Origin: Akebia trifoliata
Taxonomy: Eukaryota; Streptophyta; Magnoliopsida; Ranunculales; Lardizabalaceae
Direction: 5' to 3'
Assembly: GCA_017979445.1 (NCBI GenBank)
Contig: CM030718.1
Span: forward strand, 16,098,760 to 16,162,759
Length of the DNA: 64,000 nt
Below are positions 1 through 8,592 of this stretch, in pieces. Under the pieces are notes generated by a model. That model saw only the letters and a program-made list of their open reading frames with translations. It had not been told where the DNA came from and made no database searches. The translations under genes and the position numbers were made by a program. Each line of letters starts with the position of its first letter. The stretch's first letter is position 1.

Positions 1-907
1 GTTCTCCAAAAATTTAAAGTCAATCAAGCAAGACTAAAGTCAAGATATTAAAGTCAATCAAATAAGACTAAAGTCAAAATTAAAGTCAATTAAGTAAGAC
101 TAAAGTCAATCTCATAAAACTAAAGTCAAAACCCTAAATCAAAACCCTAATCTAAACTAATCAAGTCAATCTCTTAAGACTAAAAGTCAAAACCCTAAAT
201 TAAAACCCTAAAGACTAAGTCAATCTCATGAGACCAAAGTCTAAACCTAATTGAAACCCTAAAAAGAAACTCTAATCAAACCCTAATTCTCCTAAAAAAC
301 TTTATAAATAGGAGCCTCCACACACTATTTTCGTATAAAATAAAAAACCCTAGAAAAATTAGGTGAAGAAGCCTCCACAACCTCTCCAAAACCCTAATTT
401 TGGAGTTCTAACTCCTTACCTAATACCTCTACTTCGATTTTAGCCTGAAAAACACCTAGAAACCTTTCAAAAACACCCCAAAATTCACAACAAATTCGAA
501 GCACCCAGATCCAAGAAGGAGATACCTTATCTCGAAGATCAGAAATCAAATCCGGAGACAGAACAAAGTAAGGAGTACGGTACAGGGAGCAGTTTCACCA
601 GATCTGAGGGAATAGAACCTTTGCAGATCGAAGGTAAGATTTTCGTTATTTTTTTTATCTAGGTTTTGTCATTAGCCATGTAGTCTTATTTGGGATAAGT
701 AGAGACCGGCATTGGCCGGGCGGGGTTGATGCCTAACACCGTCCAACCCCGTAATATGATTTCCGGATTCAGTTTTTCTGTAGTGGATTAGTTTTTTATC
801 CGTTTTAGAGTCAGTTTGGTTCCTAGATCATAATAACTAGGTGGCGACTCCTAAACCTCAATGGTCAAAAGCGGATCCGCGCATCCCACGGATCGAGGGC
901 GCTTTCA
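1..907 (+). repeat. A1 5' LTR, 3' part only
   Basis: This is the left LTR of A1, lacking about the first 742 bases by comparison with the right copy (window base 1 aligns to 9335). It ends in CTTTCA at 907. The right copy is about 60 bp longer over this stretch because a short AGTCAA-rich unit is duplicated there (around 9480-9560). A TATA box lies at 303-310. A stem-loop lies at 722-750, and a GC-rich inverted repeat sits close to the end, just before the primer-binding site. Confidence 0.88.
10..310 (+). promoter_or_regulatory. U3 promoter: AGTCAA repeats, telobox-like motifs, TATA box
   Basis: About ten copies of AGTCAA occur within the first 240 bases, mostly as AAAGTCAA in degenerate units of roughly 20-31 bp. 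The reverse complement TTGACT is the W-box core recognised by plant WRKY factors. Several AAACCCTAA telobox-like motifs lie between the repeats and the TATA box at 303-310. The same layout recurs at 9345-9705, in the solo LTR around 26215-26500, and in both A2 LTRs (TATA at 33344-33351 and 41650-41657). Transcription probably starts about 30 bp after the TATA box. Regulation by WRKY factors is inference from the motif only. Confidence 0.6.
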
Positions 908-908
908 G

Positions 909-926
909 TGGCGACTCCACTGGGGA
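909..926 (+). other. A1 primer-binding site
   Basis: TGGCGACTCCACTGGGGA begins two bases after the LTR end. The same sequence follows the 5' LTR of A2 and, with one change, that of C. This tRNA-primed site type is typical of Tat/Ogre elements; the exact tRNA (reported as Arg for Ogre) was not checked here. Confidence 0.85.
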
Positions 927-1149
927 CTATTGAGGATCAGACTTGAAAAACCCCAAGTATGAGAGCATTGCCAGGATGACCTAGTTTTTTTTATATTTAG
1001 TTTGACTTATTTTATTTATTTATTTGTTTATTTATTTGTTTATTTATTTATTTTTGTGGCTAGATTGTGGATGATTTTTGGTATTGTATTTTTGTCCAAT
1101 TAAGGGTCACTTTTTTATGACCCCTAAATAATGAGAGATTCAAATTGAC

Positions 1150-1925
1150 ATATGAAAAGGATGGAATGATGAAGGTTGGGACAGCAATGTTAAAATATTT
1201 TTACAGAATATTTTAGTGAGAATTAAGCTTAGGCACCTATTAATAAAATGTAGATCCCATCGAGCAGATTAATTTAGAACCTGAATTCACTCGATTTCAC
1301 TATCGGGAGCCTAAGATATCATCGATGCAAGTTCAATATGTAAATCTGGAATTATTGCTGAATGAAGATTGGGACAGCAACGTTAAAAGGTTTTTATAGA
1401 ACGTTTTAATAAGAATTATGTCTAGGCACCTATTAATAAAATGTAGATCTTATCGAGTAAATTAATTTAGAACTTGAATTCACTCAATTTTGTTATCAAG
1501 AGCCTTAGATATCATCGATGCAAGTTCAATCTGTAAATCTAGAATTTCTGCTGAATGAAGATTGGAACAATAATGTTAAAACGTTTTTACAGAATATTCT
1601 AGTAAGAATTAAGTCTGGGAACCTTTAATAAAATGTAGATCTCATCGAGTAGATTAATTTAGAATCAAATTCGCTCAATTTCGTTATCAGGAGCCTTGGA
1701 TATCATCGATGCAAGTTTAATATGTAAATCTGGAATTTCTGCTGAATGAAGATTGGGACAGCAATGTTAAAACGTTTTTACAGAATATTTTATTCAGAAT
1801 TATGTCTGGGCACCTTTAATAAAATGTAGATCCCATCGAGTAGATGAATTTGGAATCTGAATTCACTCGATTTCGTTATCGGGAGCTTCAGATATCATCG
1901 ATGCAAGTTCAGATTGTATTTTTCT
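1150..1925 (+). repeat. 193-bp leader tandem repeat, four copies
   Basis: The unit runs from GAAGRTTGGGACAGCAAYGT through TAGATATCATCGATGCAAGT to the next TGCTGAAT. It recurs about every 190-195 bp, with restarts near 1356, 1550 and 1741. A2 has the same four-unit array at 34204-34950, so the array was present before the copies separated. Each unit carries an ATCGAT palindrome. Function is unknown. Confidence 0.85.
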
Positions 1926-2429
1926 AATTCACAGAAAATCCAAATTTATCTAGTGTTAACACAGTTAATGTTCCTGAGAACAAGCTCATTTGACACTAGG
2001 ATCTTTCTCTTTGATTTTCTTTTGGGTTGTGTTTCTAGTTTGTTTTTATAATTTAAAAAAAAAAAAAAAAAAAGTTCATCGCTCCTCATCTCAACAATTA
2101 TCATTTCTATCATCAATGTAACATCTATTGGAATCTCGATTTATTTTGGATCACCCAAAAGTGATCATTGATTGGACCTTAAAAATTATAAAAATTCCAT
2201 GATCATTAATTGATTTGCCATGATTTTGATTCATATATATTTTGATGTGCATGCTTTAATCTTGATTTTAATGCTTTGGATATTTATGTTGTATGATCAC
2301 ATTTTCTAATATCCATATTTTAATGGTTTAATCTGACTTATGGGCACTTGTTTGAAAAATCCCTAGGCACACCCCACCCTGTTTTGCACACACCACATGC
2401 ACGTTTACTGTTTTGCACACTTATACGTC

Positions 2430-2690
2430 CTATATAGCCAACGTGGCACTAGTGCGTGGCCCGGTCTCTTCGGAGATGCGACGTCCTTCATGAAAATCAC
2501 AACTCCAGTCACGTACCTTAGGGTATGTCAAACTGGGCATCGATACCGTCTGATCAGGTGATTCTGAGAAGTATATTGATGTACTCAGGTTGAAGCGACC
2601 TGAGCCTTTGACCTATTGTGAGCCACATAGTCACATGTCCCGATTACCAACGTAGTACTAGTACATGGTCGGTCCCCTCGTGGGATGCCA
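2430..2690 (+). other. Duplicated leader module: 10-nt palindrome plus small hairpin
   Basis: Two related segments lie about 210 bp apart. The first has GCACTAGTGC (2446-2455), then TCTC-TTCG-GAGA (2465-2476). The second has GTACTAGTAC (2655-2664), then TCCC-CTCGT-GGGA (2673-2685). Both the palindrome and the hairpin keep their symmetry although their bases differ. A2 repeats this at 35398-35428 and 35607-35637, and C has a related TCC-TTCG-GGA hairpin at 25551-25560. The first hairpin would have a C(UUCG)G tetraloop in RNA. A packaging or dimerisation role is only a guess. Confidence 0.65.
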
Positions 2691-3129
2691 AACCATTTAT
2701 GAAAGGTACAACTCTTGACTCATACCCATAGGTATGTAAAAGATAATCTAAGTATATCAATTGCACTTCTTGGTCAAAATCAGTGCCTAAGCGAGATCTT
2801 GTCCCGATATACCCTACTGTACGAGGGGGATAAACTACGTCTATTCTAGACGAGAGGTATTTAAGTGGGCCCTTGCTCAGCATTGTGCGCCACCTCTCAA
2901 CTGGATATCAAACTGGTTGTTTTTAGCTTCAGAGAAGTGAGTTGAGGTTTTAGATTATCACCTATACGGTATATCAAACCAAGTCACTACGTATCAAAAG
3001 GTATATAGGTATGTTTGGGCAAGGGTGGCCAGATAAAAATGCATTGCATGTGGTAAGCTTAGAGTCTAGAAACCTTCCTTGTAGGTCACGACTCGAACTT
3101 ATCGTGGGTGTTCCCGGGTTGTTTATTGA

Positions 3130-3360
3130 ATGGAACCTTGTGAATAATGAATGTATATGAATGATGAGATCAGAACGCATGTGAATGATGAGATGAATAT
3201 ATGTGAATGATTAGATCAGAATGCATGTAAATGATGAGATGAATGTATGTGAATGATGAGATCAGAACGCATGCGAATGATGAGATGAATGTATGTGAAT
3301 GATTAGATCAAAATGCATGTGAATGATGAGATGAATGTATATGAATGATGAGATCAGGAA
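3130..3360 (+). repeat. GAATGATGAGAT minisatellite
   Basis: Alternating units of about 22-24 bp share ATGTGAATGATGAGAT, followed either by GAATGT or by CAGAAYGC. Roughly ten units are present. A2 has only one or two units at the matching place (36095-36135), so the array expanded in the A1 copy. Confidence 0.8.
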
Positions 3361-3534
3361 TGTTTGTGTTTGTCCTCAAGGATAAATTTTTTGTTGTTTA
3401 ACCTGATTTGAAATTATAGTATCACTGGGTACACCAACCCAATAAAAAAATCCATTTTAAACTCAACCCAGTCCATTTGGATCCAACGATCATTATGGGC
3501 CAAGCCATTTAAATCGAAATAGAAATCAAATTTT

Positions 3535-3800
3535 CAAAAAGGAAAAATGATTTACAAAGGAAAAGTATTTTCCAGAAAAAGTATTTTCCAAAAGAAGTGT
3601 TCTTTAAAAAAATGTTTTCCAAAAAAAGTGTTCTCTAAAAAAAAATGTTTTCTAAGAAAAAGTGTTTTCTAGAAAAAATTTTCCATAAGAACAATATTTT
3701 CCAAGAGAAAATGCTTTCCAAATAAACAATTATTTTTTAGAGAAAAAATATTTTTCAGAAGAAAAAGTTTTCCAAAAAAAAGAAAATGAAGGAAAAATAA
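3535..3800 (+). repeat. Degenerate AAAAGTGTTTTCC repeat, A-rich
   Basis: Short units built on GAAAAAGTRTTTTCCA recur about every 20-25 bp with many changes. The same degenerate stretch is present in A2 near 36310-36450. It may be a decayed minisatellite or simple replication slippage in an A-rich leader. Confidence 0.6.
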
Positions 3801-4849
3801 TTTACAAAAGATCTATTTTTGCATGGAAAATTTTTGAAATATGTTTTTTACCAAAAATCTATTTTTTACATGGACCTTATAAAATTATCAAAATATGTTT
3901 TTCTAAAAAGAAAATGATTGCAAAAAATAATTAGAATTGTGAAAATTGTTATTCAATAAAAACATTATTTTCAAGAGTGCAATAAAATTATTTTCCTTCT
4001 AAATAATCATTGAATGGATGAATTGTTTAATGGATTGGTGCACAAAATTCAATAAAATCTCAGGGTTCATTTAAAATGTTATCAAGAGAATGACACTGAA
4101 ATTGGTTAAATTCATCTTCAAAGAGGTTTAAGGGTTATCATTATACTTAAGCTCAATCGTCCATCATCTAACTAGGGTTGTAAATCCGATCAGTTAGAAC
4201 AAACGTCAGTACCAAGTCAACAGTTAGAAATAACCTTAGAATTTCTCCATATCGCATAGTTGTTTCCTGAAGATCACCGTGCCTCAGTCCTCAGTCCTAA
4301 TCAAGCCCGTTGTGGGTAGTTGTCTTGAGCTTTCATGAGTCATTCGGGTTAGCTCGAGTCCTTTTTTTCAGCAAGGTCATATCTTCTTTAGATTGAGTCT
4401 ACTCTTTTCCTATTGAATCGAGTTATTTGTCGTCCTTTCTGAATTTGATTGGATAAAGAAAATTTGTGAATACCTCGAGCGCATTAAATAATTAATTAAT
4501 AATCTAGTTTCAAGGATATATTTTTCTCTTGAACAAGAAGATAAGAGTCAAGCTCAAGAAAGCAAAGTTCATTGACCTCGAAACATAAATAAATTCCTAA
4601 AGAGATTCAAATAGAAACCATCCTATCTCTAGAGGAACACAAGGGGATAATAAATTTTCTCAGAAATTTCAAAAGTCTTGTTCGAGTGGGCTTATGAGGA
4701 TATGTTAAGTGCAAGCTTGGGTGTTGTCTAACACAGGATAGATACTGGATTGATAAAATGAGATCAAAGAAGATCTTACAAAATGTATCAGTGCTAGACT
4801 TCTCAACATGGTAGAGCTCCCAGAATAGATTACCATTATCAGATTAATG

Positions 4850-5530
4850 AAACAGTTGAAGTGGTATTGATCTCTGATAATGGGTCGTACATCAAAGCTT
4901 AGGTTATCACTTTGTGTTCAAAGTTCGAGATTCGACATCACATTGTCTCTCTACCGTCCTCAGATTAATGGAAAGGTTGAAGCAGCCAATAAAATATCTC
5001 AAAACAATCATCAAGGAAATGCGTTAATCACACCAGGATTAGTTAGAGAAGTTATCATTCACACTAGGAGCACATCATACTTCAATACAATCTTCCACTG
5101 GAGCTATTCCCTACTTTCTAGTGTATGATATGGAAGTAATCTTACCAGTTGAAATGTAAATCCCGTATCTCAAGGCCTTCAAGGAAAGTCAATTGTCAGA
5201 AGTAGATTGGATTCGTCAACGGTATGAAGAATTAAGTTTGATTGAAGAAAAATGACTAAGAGCTTTGTATCACATGCAAGTTTATCAAAGAAGAGTTGCC
5301 CGTGCGTTTGACAAAAAGATCAAGGCCCGTCACTTACAAGTCAGGGATTTAGTACTCAAAGAGAATCAAGCACCTATCTTTGACCCTAGAGGGAAGTTCA
5401 AACCAAATTGGGGGGATCTGTTCATCGTCAATGAAATATTATCCGAAAAAAATTGTTAGACTTCAAGATCATGATGAAATCGAATTACCAGAACCAACCA
5501 ACCTTGACCAGATCAAACGGTACTACATTT
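4850..5530 (+). pseudogene. A1 integrase remnant (catalytic core end and C-terminal domain), Tat lineage
   Basis: Several short frames together resemble the second half of a Ty3/gypsy integrase. A SDNG motif, part of the catalytic core, lies near 4874-4885. It is followed by SLYRPQINGKVEAANK near 4945-4990, a typical core segment. Further on is QRRVARAFDKK (5288-5320), then a C-terminal FKPNWGDLF segment (5398-5425) that matches the usual GPY/F-type module. Stops and frameshifts break it: the frame at 4880-5128 leaves the integrase reading after about 40 residues, and another starts at 5265. The integrase N-terminal zinc domain and everything upstream of it in pol are absent. Shorter and more decayed versions sit in A2 (37484-37985) and C (48338-48910). 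It cannot encode a working enzyme. Confidence 0.82.
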
Positions 5531-5659
5531 AAGGATGCCATCTTTGATCGAATCAATTTTCCAGCTAACCAATTCAATATCTCCGTTTTCAGCCCCTTGC
5601 AGCCTTTTCAAAAAAAAATGATGCCTTTTTCTTTCTCAGCCCGTTCACCTAACCTAGCG

Positions 5660-5760
5660 GAGGAAAAAATTCGAACTACATTTTGGTCTGATCCCAAAAA
5701 TTTGGGGTACATAGGCAACCTGAGAAGTTACTTTATGCCCGACCACATCAAAATAAAAGA
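5660..5760 (+). other. Conserved post-integrase motif (GGTACRTAGGCAACCTGAG)
   Basis: A stretch from CGAACTACATTTTGGTCTGATCC through GGGGTACATAGGCAACCTGAG to CCCGACCACA is kept almost unchanged in A2 (38121-38205) and C (49030-49110), although the surrounding integrase sequence has decayed. Similar TACGTAGGCAGCC sequences are common after pol in plant Tat elements, from general knowledge. Its role is unknown. The frame at 5453-5764 that spans it looks incidental. Confidence 0.6.
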
Positions 5761-6054
5761 ATAGATTCTTCGACAAAAAAAAATCTAGAAAGAAAAAAAA
5801 TTCAAAAGAAAAAGAAATATCATCCAAAATAGGGAAGAAAATTCAAGAAAAAAGTTTAAATGAAATGCCACACAAGGGGCATTTGGGTTTTTGAGCCTCA
5901 AAATTCCTTTCATTTATACCCAGACCTAAGCTTACCTATAAAAGTCCTCCTAAGTACTGTAGAAAAAGTTAAGAAAGATAGCAAAGCATGATTAGACAGT
6001 AACTCTAGAAGTTCAGAGGAGAAGAGAAAGATAAAAAAAAAATGATGAAGCCTG

Positions 6055-6247
6055 CTAAGTTGAAAACCCGAAAAGGGCGACTTAGGCAAAAATTAAGGCA
6101 AGCTCGCAAGGTTGAAAATCTGAAAGGAAAACTTTGACAACAATCAAAGCCAGAAAAAAAAGTTCACTAGATTGAAAACCTGAAAAGGCGATCTAGGCAA
6201 AAGCTAGAACAAGCTCGATAGATTGAAAACCTGAAAAGGCGATCTAG
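6055..6247 (+). ncRNA. Candidate structured RNA: cassette of four stem-loops
   Basis: Four units share the core TTGAAAAYCYGAAARG and are flanked by pairing arms. Unit 1: CTAAGT (6055-6060) with ACTTAG (6080-6085). Unit 2: CAAGGT (6107-6112) with ACTTTG (6131-6136), one G-U pair. Unit 3: CTAGAT (6167-6172) with ATCTAG (6191-6196). Unit 4: TAGAT (6219-6223) with ATCTA (6242-6246). The arms differ between units yet stay complementary. An inner CCT/AGG or CCC/GGG pair encloses a GAAA-like loop. Linkers read GGCAAAARYTARRGCAAGCTCG. It is kept in A2 (38498-38702) and partly in C (49381-49525). A structured part of the element transcript is inferred. Confidence 0.6.
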
Positions 6248-6259
6248 GCAAAAGTTAGA

Positions 6260-7085
6260 GCAACAAAGAAAAATAGAAGAAAATCCCAAGCTGAGAGCAG
6301 TCCGAGCTGAGACATCAGAAGTCCGAATAATCAAGTTCAATACTTAGCTTAAACCAGGCATAGACTCAAAAGCTACAAGTATCTTGTCTACGATCGATCT
6401 AAAAATTCTTACTTCCTCAAGTGAATCAAGGAAGAGAATGATGAATTCTATGATGAGTCTCAAAAGAAAATATTTTGTTCTCTTGAGCCTGACTCAAAAT
6501 CTTCAATAAAATTAATCAAAATTTAAAGTTGGATCTTTATTGCGCTTGTGGTAATCAAATATTTCAAACCTTCATATAAGGGGTAATTTCTTTTTCCTCT
6601 AAATATGTAATTTCCCCCTTATACCAGGGACATTTTTTAATAATACGTTCAATTATCTTCAATGCTGTGTTTATTGTCAAACTAGGGACATTTTGTTTTT
6701 GAGCAATATTAATCCTAAAAGATAATGGGAACCCCAAACTTAAGGTTATCCTCTTCATAACAGTTTTTCGAAAAACCCTTGAGGTTCAAAAGAAATAAAA
6801 ACTCAAGTTTTAAATTCATAAAACTTTTGGATAAAACCTTAAGGTTCAAACAAAAGTACTTCGGATCTCACATTTGACTGTGCCTAGAGATTAACTCATA
6901 ACCATCTCACTTAGAATAGGAGATATGGCATTCGTTCATTCCCAGATTCTTTTTCAGATCCATCCATTCTTGGATTCGATATTTCTCTTCCAGATTCATT
7001 ATCTTCAGATTTATTCGTTCTCCGATTCATTTTAATCAATCTTCTCCAAATTCATTCATTCTTTCCCAAAATTCCTTTATTCTTC
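6260..7085 (+). other. A1 3' non-coding stretch
   Basis: AT-rich sequence between the stem-loop cassette and the 34-bp array. It contains CCCTTAYACYAGGGACAT-like and TTGAGCCTGACTCAAAATCTTCAAT segments shared with A2 (38950-39250) and C (49860-50160). The minus-strand frame at 6564-6758 is not kept in the other copies. I see no gene. Confidence 0.5.
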
Positions 7086-7090
7086 TACCA

Positions 7091-8252
7091 ATTTTGTTCA
7101 GTTGCCGCCAAGGGTTATCTTGGATTTTACTCAGTTACCGCCGAAGGTTTTCTGGGAGCTACGCTCAGTTGCCGCCGAGGGCTTTCTCAAAATTATGCTC
7201 AGATGCCGTCGTGGGTTTTCTTGGAATTATGCTCAGATGCCGCCAAGAATTTTCTTGGAACTATGCTCAGTTACCACCGAGATTTTCTCAGAATTATGCT
7301 CAGATACCACCGAGGATTTTCTCGAAATTATGCTCAGATACCACCGAGGGTTTTCTCGGAATTATGTTCAGATGCCGCCAAGGGTTTTCTTAGAATCATG
7401 CTCAGATACCACCGAGGGTTTTCTCGGAATTATGCTCAAATACCGCCAAGGGTTTTCTTAGAATTATGTTCAGATGCCACCAAGGTTTTCTTGGAATTAT
7501 GCTCAGATGCCGCTGAGGGTTTTCTCTAAATTATGCTCAGATGCTGCCAAGGATTTTCTTGGAATTATGCTCAGTTACCGCTGAGGGTTTTCTCAGAATT
7601 ATGCTCAGTTACCATCGAGGGTTTTCTTGGAATTATGCCCAGATGCCGCCGAGGGTTTTCTCAGAACTATGCTCAGATGCCACCAAGGGTTTTCTTGGAA
7701 TTATGCTCAGATGCCGCCGAGGGTTTTCTCGGAACTATGCTCAGATGCCGTCAAGGGTTTTCTTATAATTATGCTCAGATGCCGCCAAGGGTTTTCTTGG
7801 AATTATGCTCAGATGCCGCTGAGGGTTTTCTCGAAACTATGCTTAGATACCGCCAAGGATTTTCTTGGAATTATGTTCAGATGCCGCCGAGGGTTTTCTC
7901 GGAACTATACTCAGTTACCGCCGAGGGTTTTCTCGGAATTATGCTCAGATGCCGCCAAGGGTTTTCTTGGAATTATGCTTAGATGCCGTCGAGGGTTTTC
8001 TCGGAACTATGCTTAGATGCCGCCAAGGGTTTTCTTGGAATTATGCTCAGATGCCGCCGAGGGTTTTCTCGGAACTATGCTCAATTACCGTCAAGGGTTT
8101 TCTTGGAATTATGCTCAGTTACCATCGATGGTTTTTTCGAAATTATGCTCAGATGCCGCCAAGGATTTTCTTGGAATTATGCTCAGATCAGCCAAGGGTT
8201 TTCTTGGAATTATGTTCAGATGCCGCCAAGGGTTTTCTTGGAATTATGCTCA
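7091..8252 (+). repeat. 34-bp tandem array, about 34 units, each a stem-loop
   Basis: The unit is ATGCTCAGATGCCGCCAAGG followed by GTTTTCTTGGAATT. Each unit holds a 4-5-bp inverted repeat around a GGTTTT loop. The arms occur in two main versions, CCAAG/CTTGG and CCGAG/CTCGG, plus CTGAG/CTCAG once (unit near 7580). By my count about 30 of 34 units keep the matching A-T or G-C pair. Because 34 is not a multiple of three and the unit lacks stops, all three forward frames stay open for long runs, giving spurious proteins. Arrays between pol and the 3' LTR are a known hypervariable feature of Tat/Ogre elements. Confidence 0.92.
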
Positions 8253-8592
8253 GTTTATATTCACTTCATGCTCAGATTTGACTCATTTTCAACTCAAACT
8301 CTTTGAAATCTATCTCAGATTTTGAGTCCACACACTGCACAGTTGTTACATCATCAAGGAGAATTTTCTAAAATTCAAGGATCTGACACTGCCAGTGAGA
8401 GCTCGCGCTTAAGGACCTGATATTTTTCTAATTCGGGGAGAGTTTTACCCTCAAGGATCCGAACACCCCGACGAATTGCTAAATCAGGCTACAAAATGAA
8501 CTGTCACTAGCTTTGACATTCGGATATCGCACTATCTACCAAAATAGATTTGCTATCTAGTTTGCATCAACCCTCTGTCAAAGAAGGGCATC
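8253..8592 (+). other. A1 conserved 3' tail and polypurine tract
   Basis: This tail (GGAGAATTYTCTAAAATTCAAGG, then GACGAATTGCTRAATCAGGC) is shared with A2 (40270-40515) and C (51620-51824), so it is the fixed sequence behind the variable arrays. It ends in AAAGAAGGGCATC (8580-8592), the polypurine tract priming plus-strand DNA. A2 and C have AAAGAGGGGCATC at the same place. Confidence 0.75.

Larger units (their letters stand above)
927..4849 (+). other. A1 long non-coding leader
   Basis: Nearly 4 kb between the primer-binding site and the integrase remnant has no convincing reading frame. It holds four units of a 193-bp repeat, a duplicated structured module, a GAATGATGAGAT minisatellite and a purine-rich stretch, each listed separately. 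The parts not covered by those features (about 1925-2430 and 3800-4850) are AT-rich and unremarkable, apart from homology to the same region of A2. The gag-pol region expected here is missing, so the leader joins directly to the integrase tail. Confidence 0.6.

Noticed and set aside
1..300. AACCCTAA-rich sequence as interstitial telomere repeat
   Set aside because: Motifs are not in perfect 7-bp tandem and belong to the LTR promoter, repeated in the other LTR copy.
7094..8325. Overlapping forward frames of 75-149 residues with repeated FLELCSDAAEGF-like peptides
   Set aside because: They come from a 34-bp repeat that lacks stops in all frames. No single frame is favoured, there is no known domain, and A2 lacks the array.
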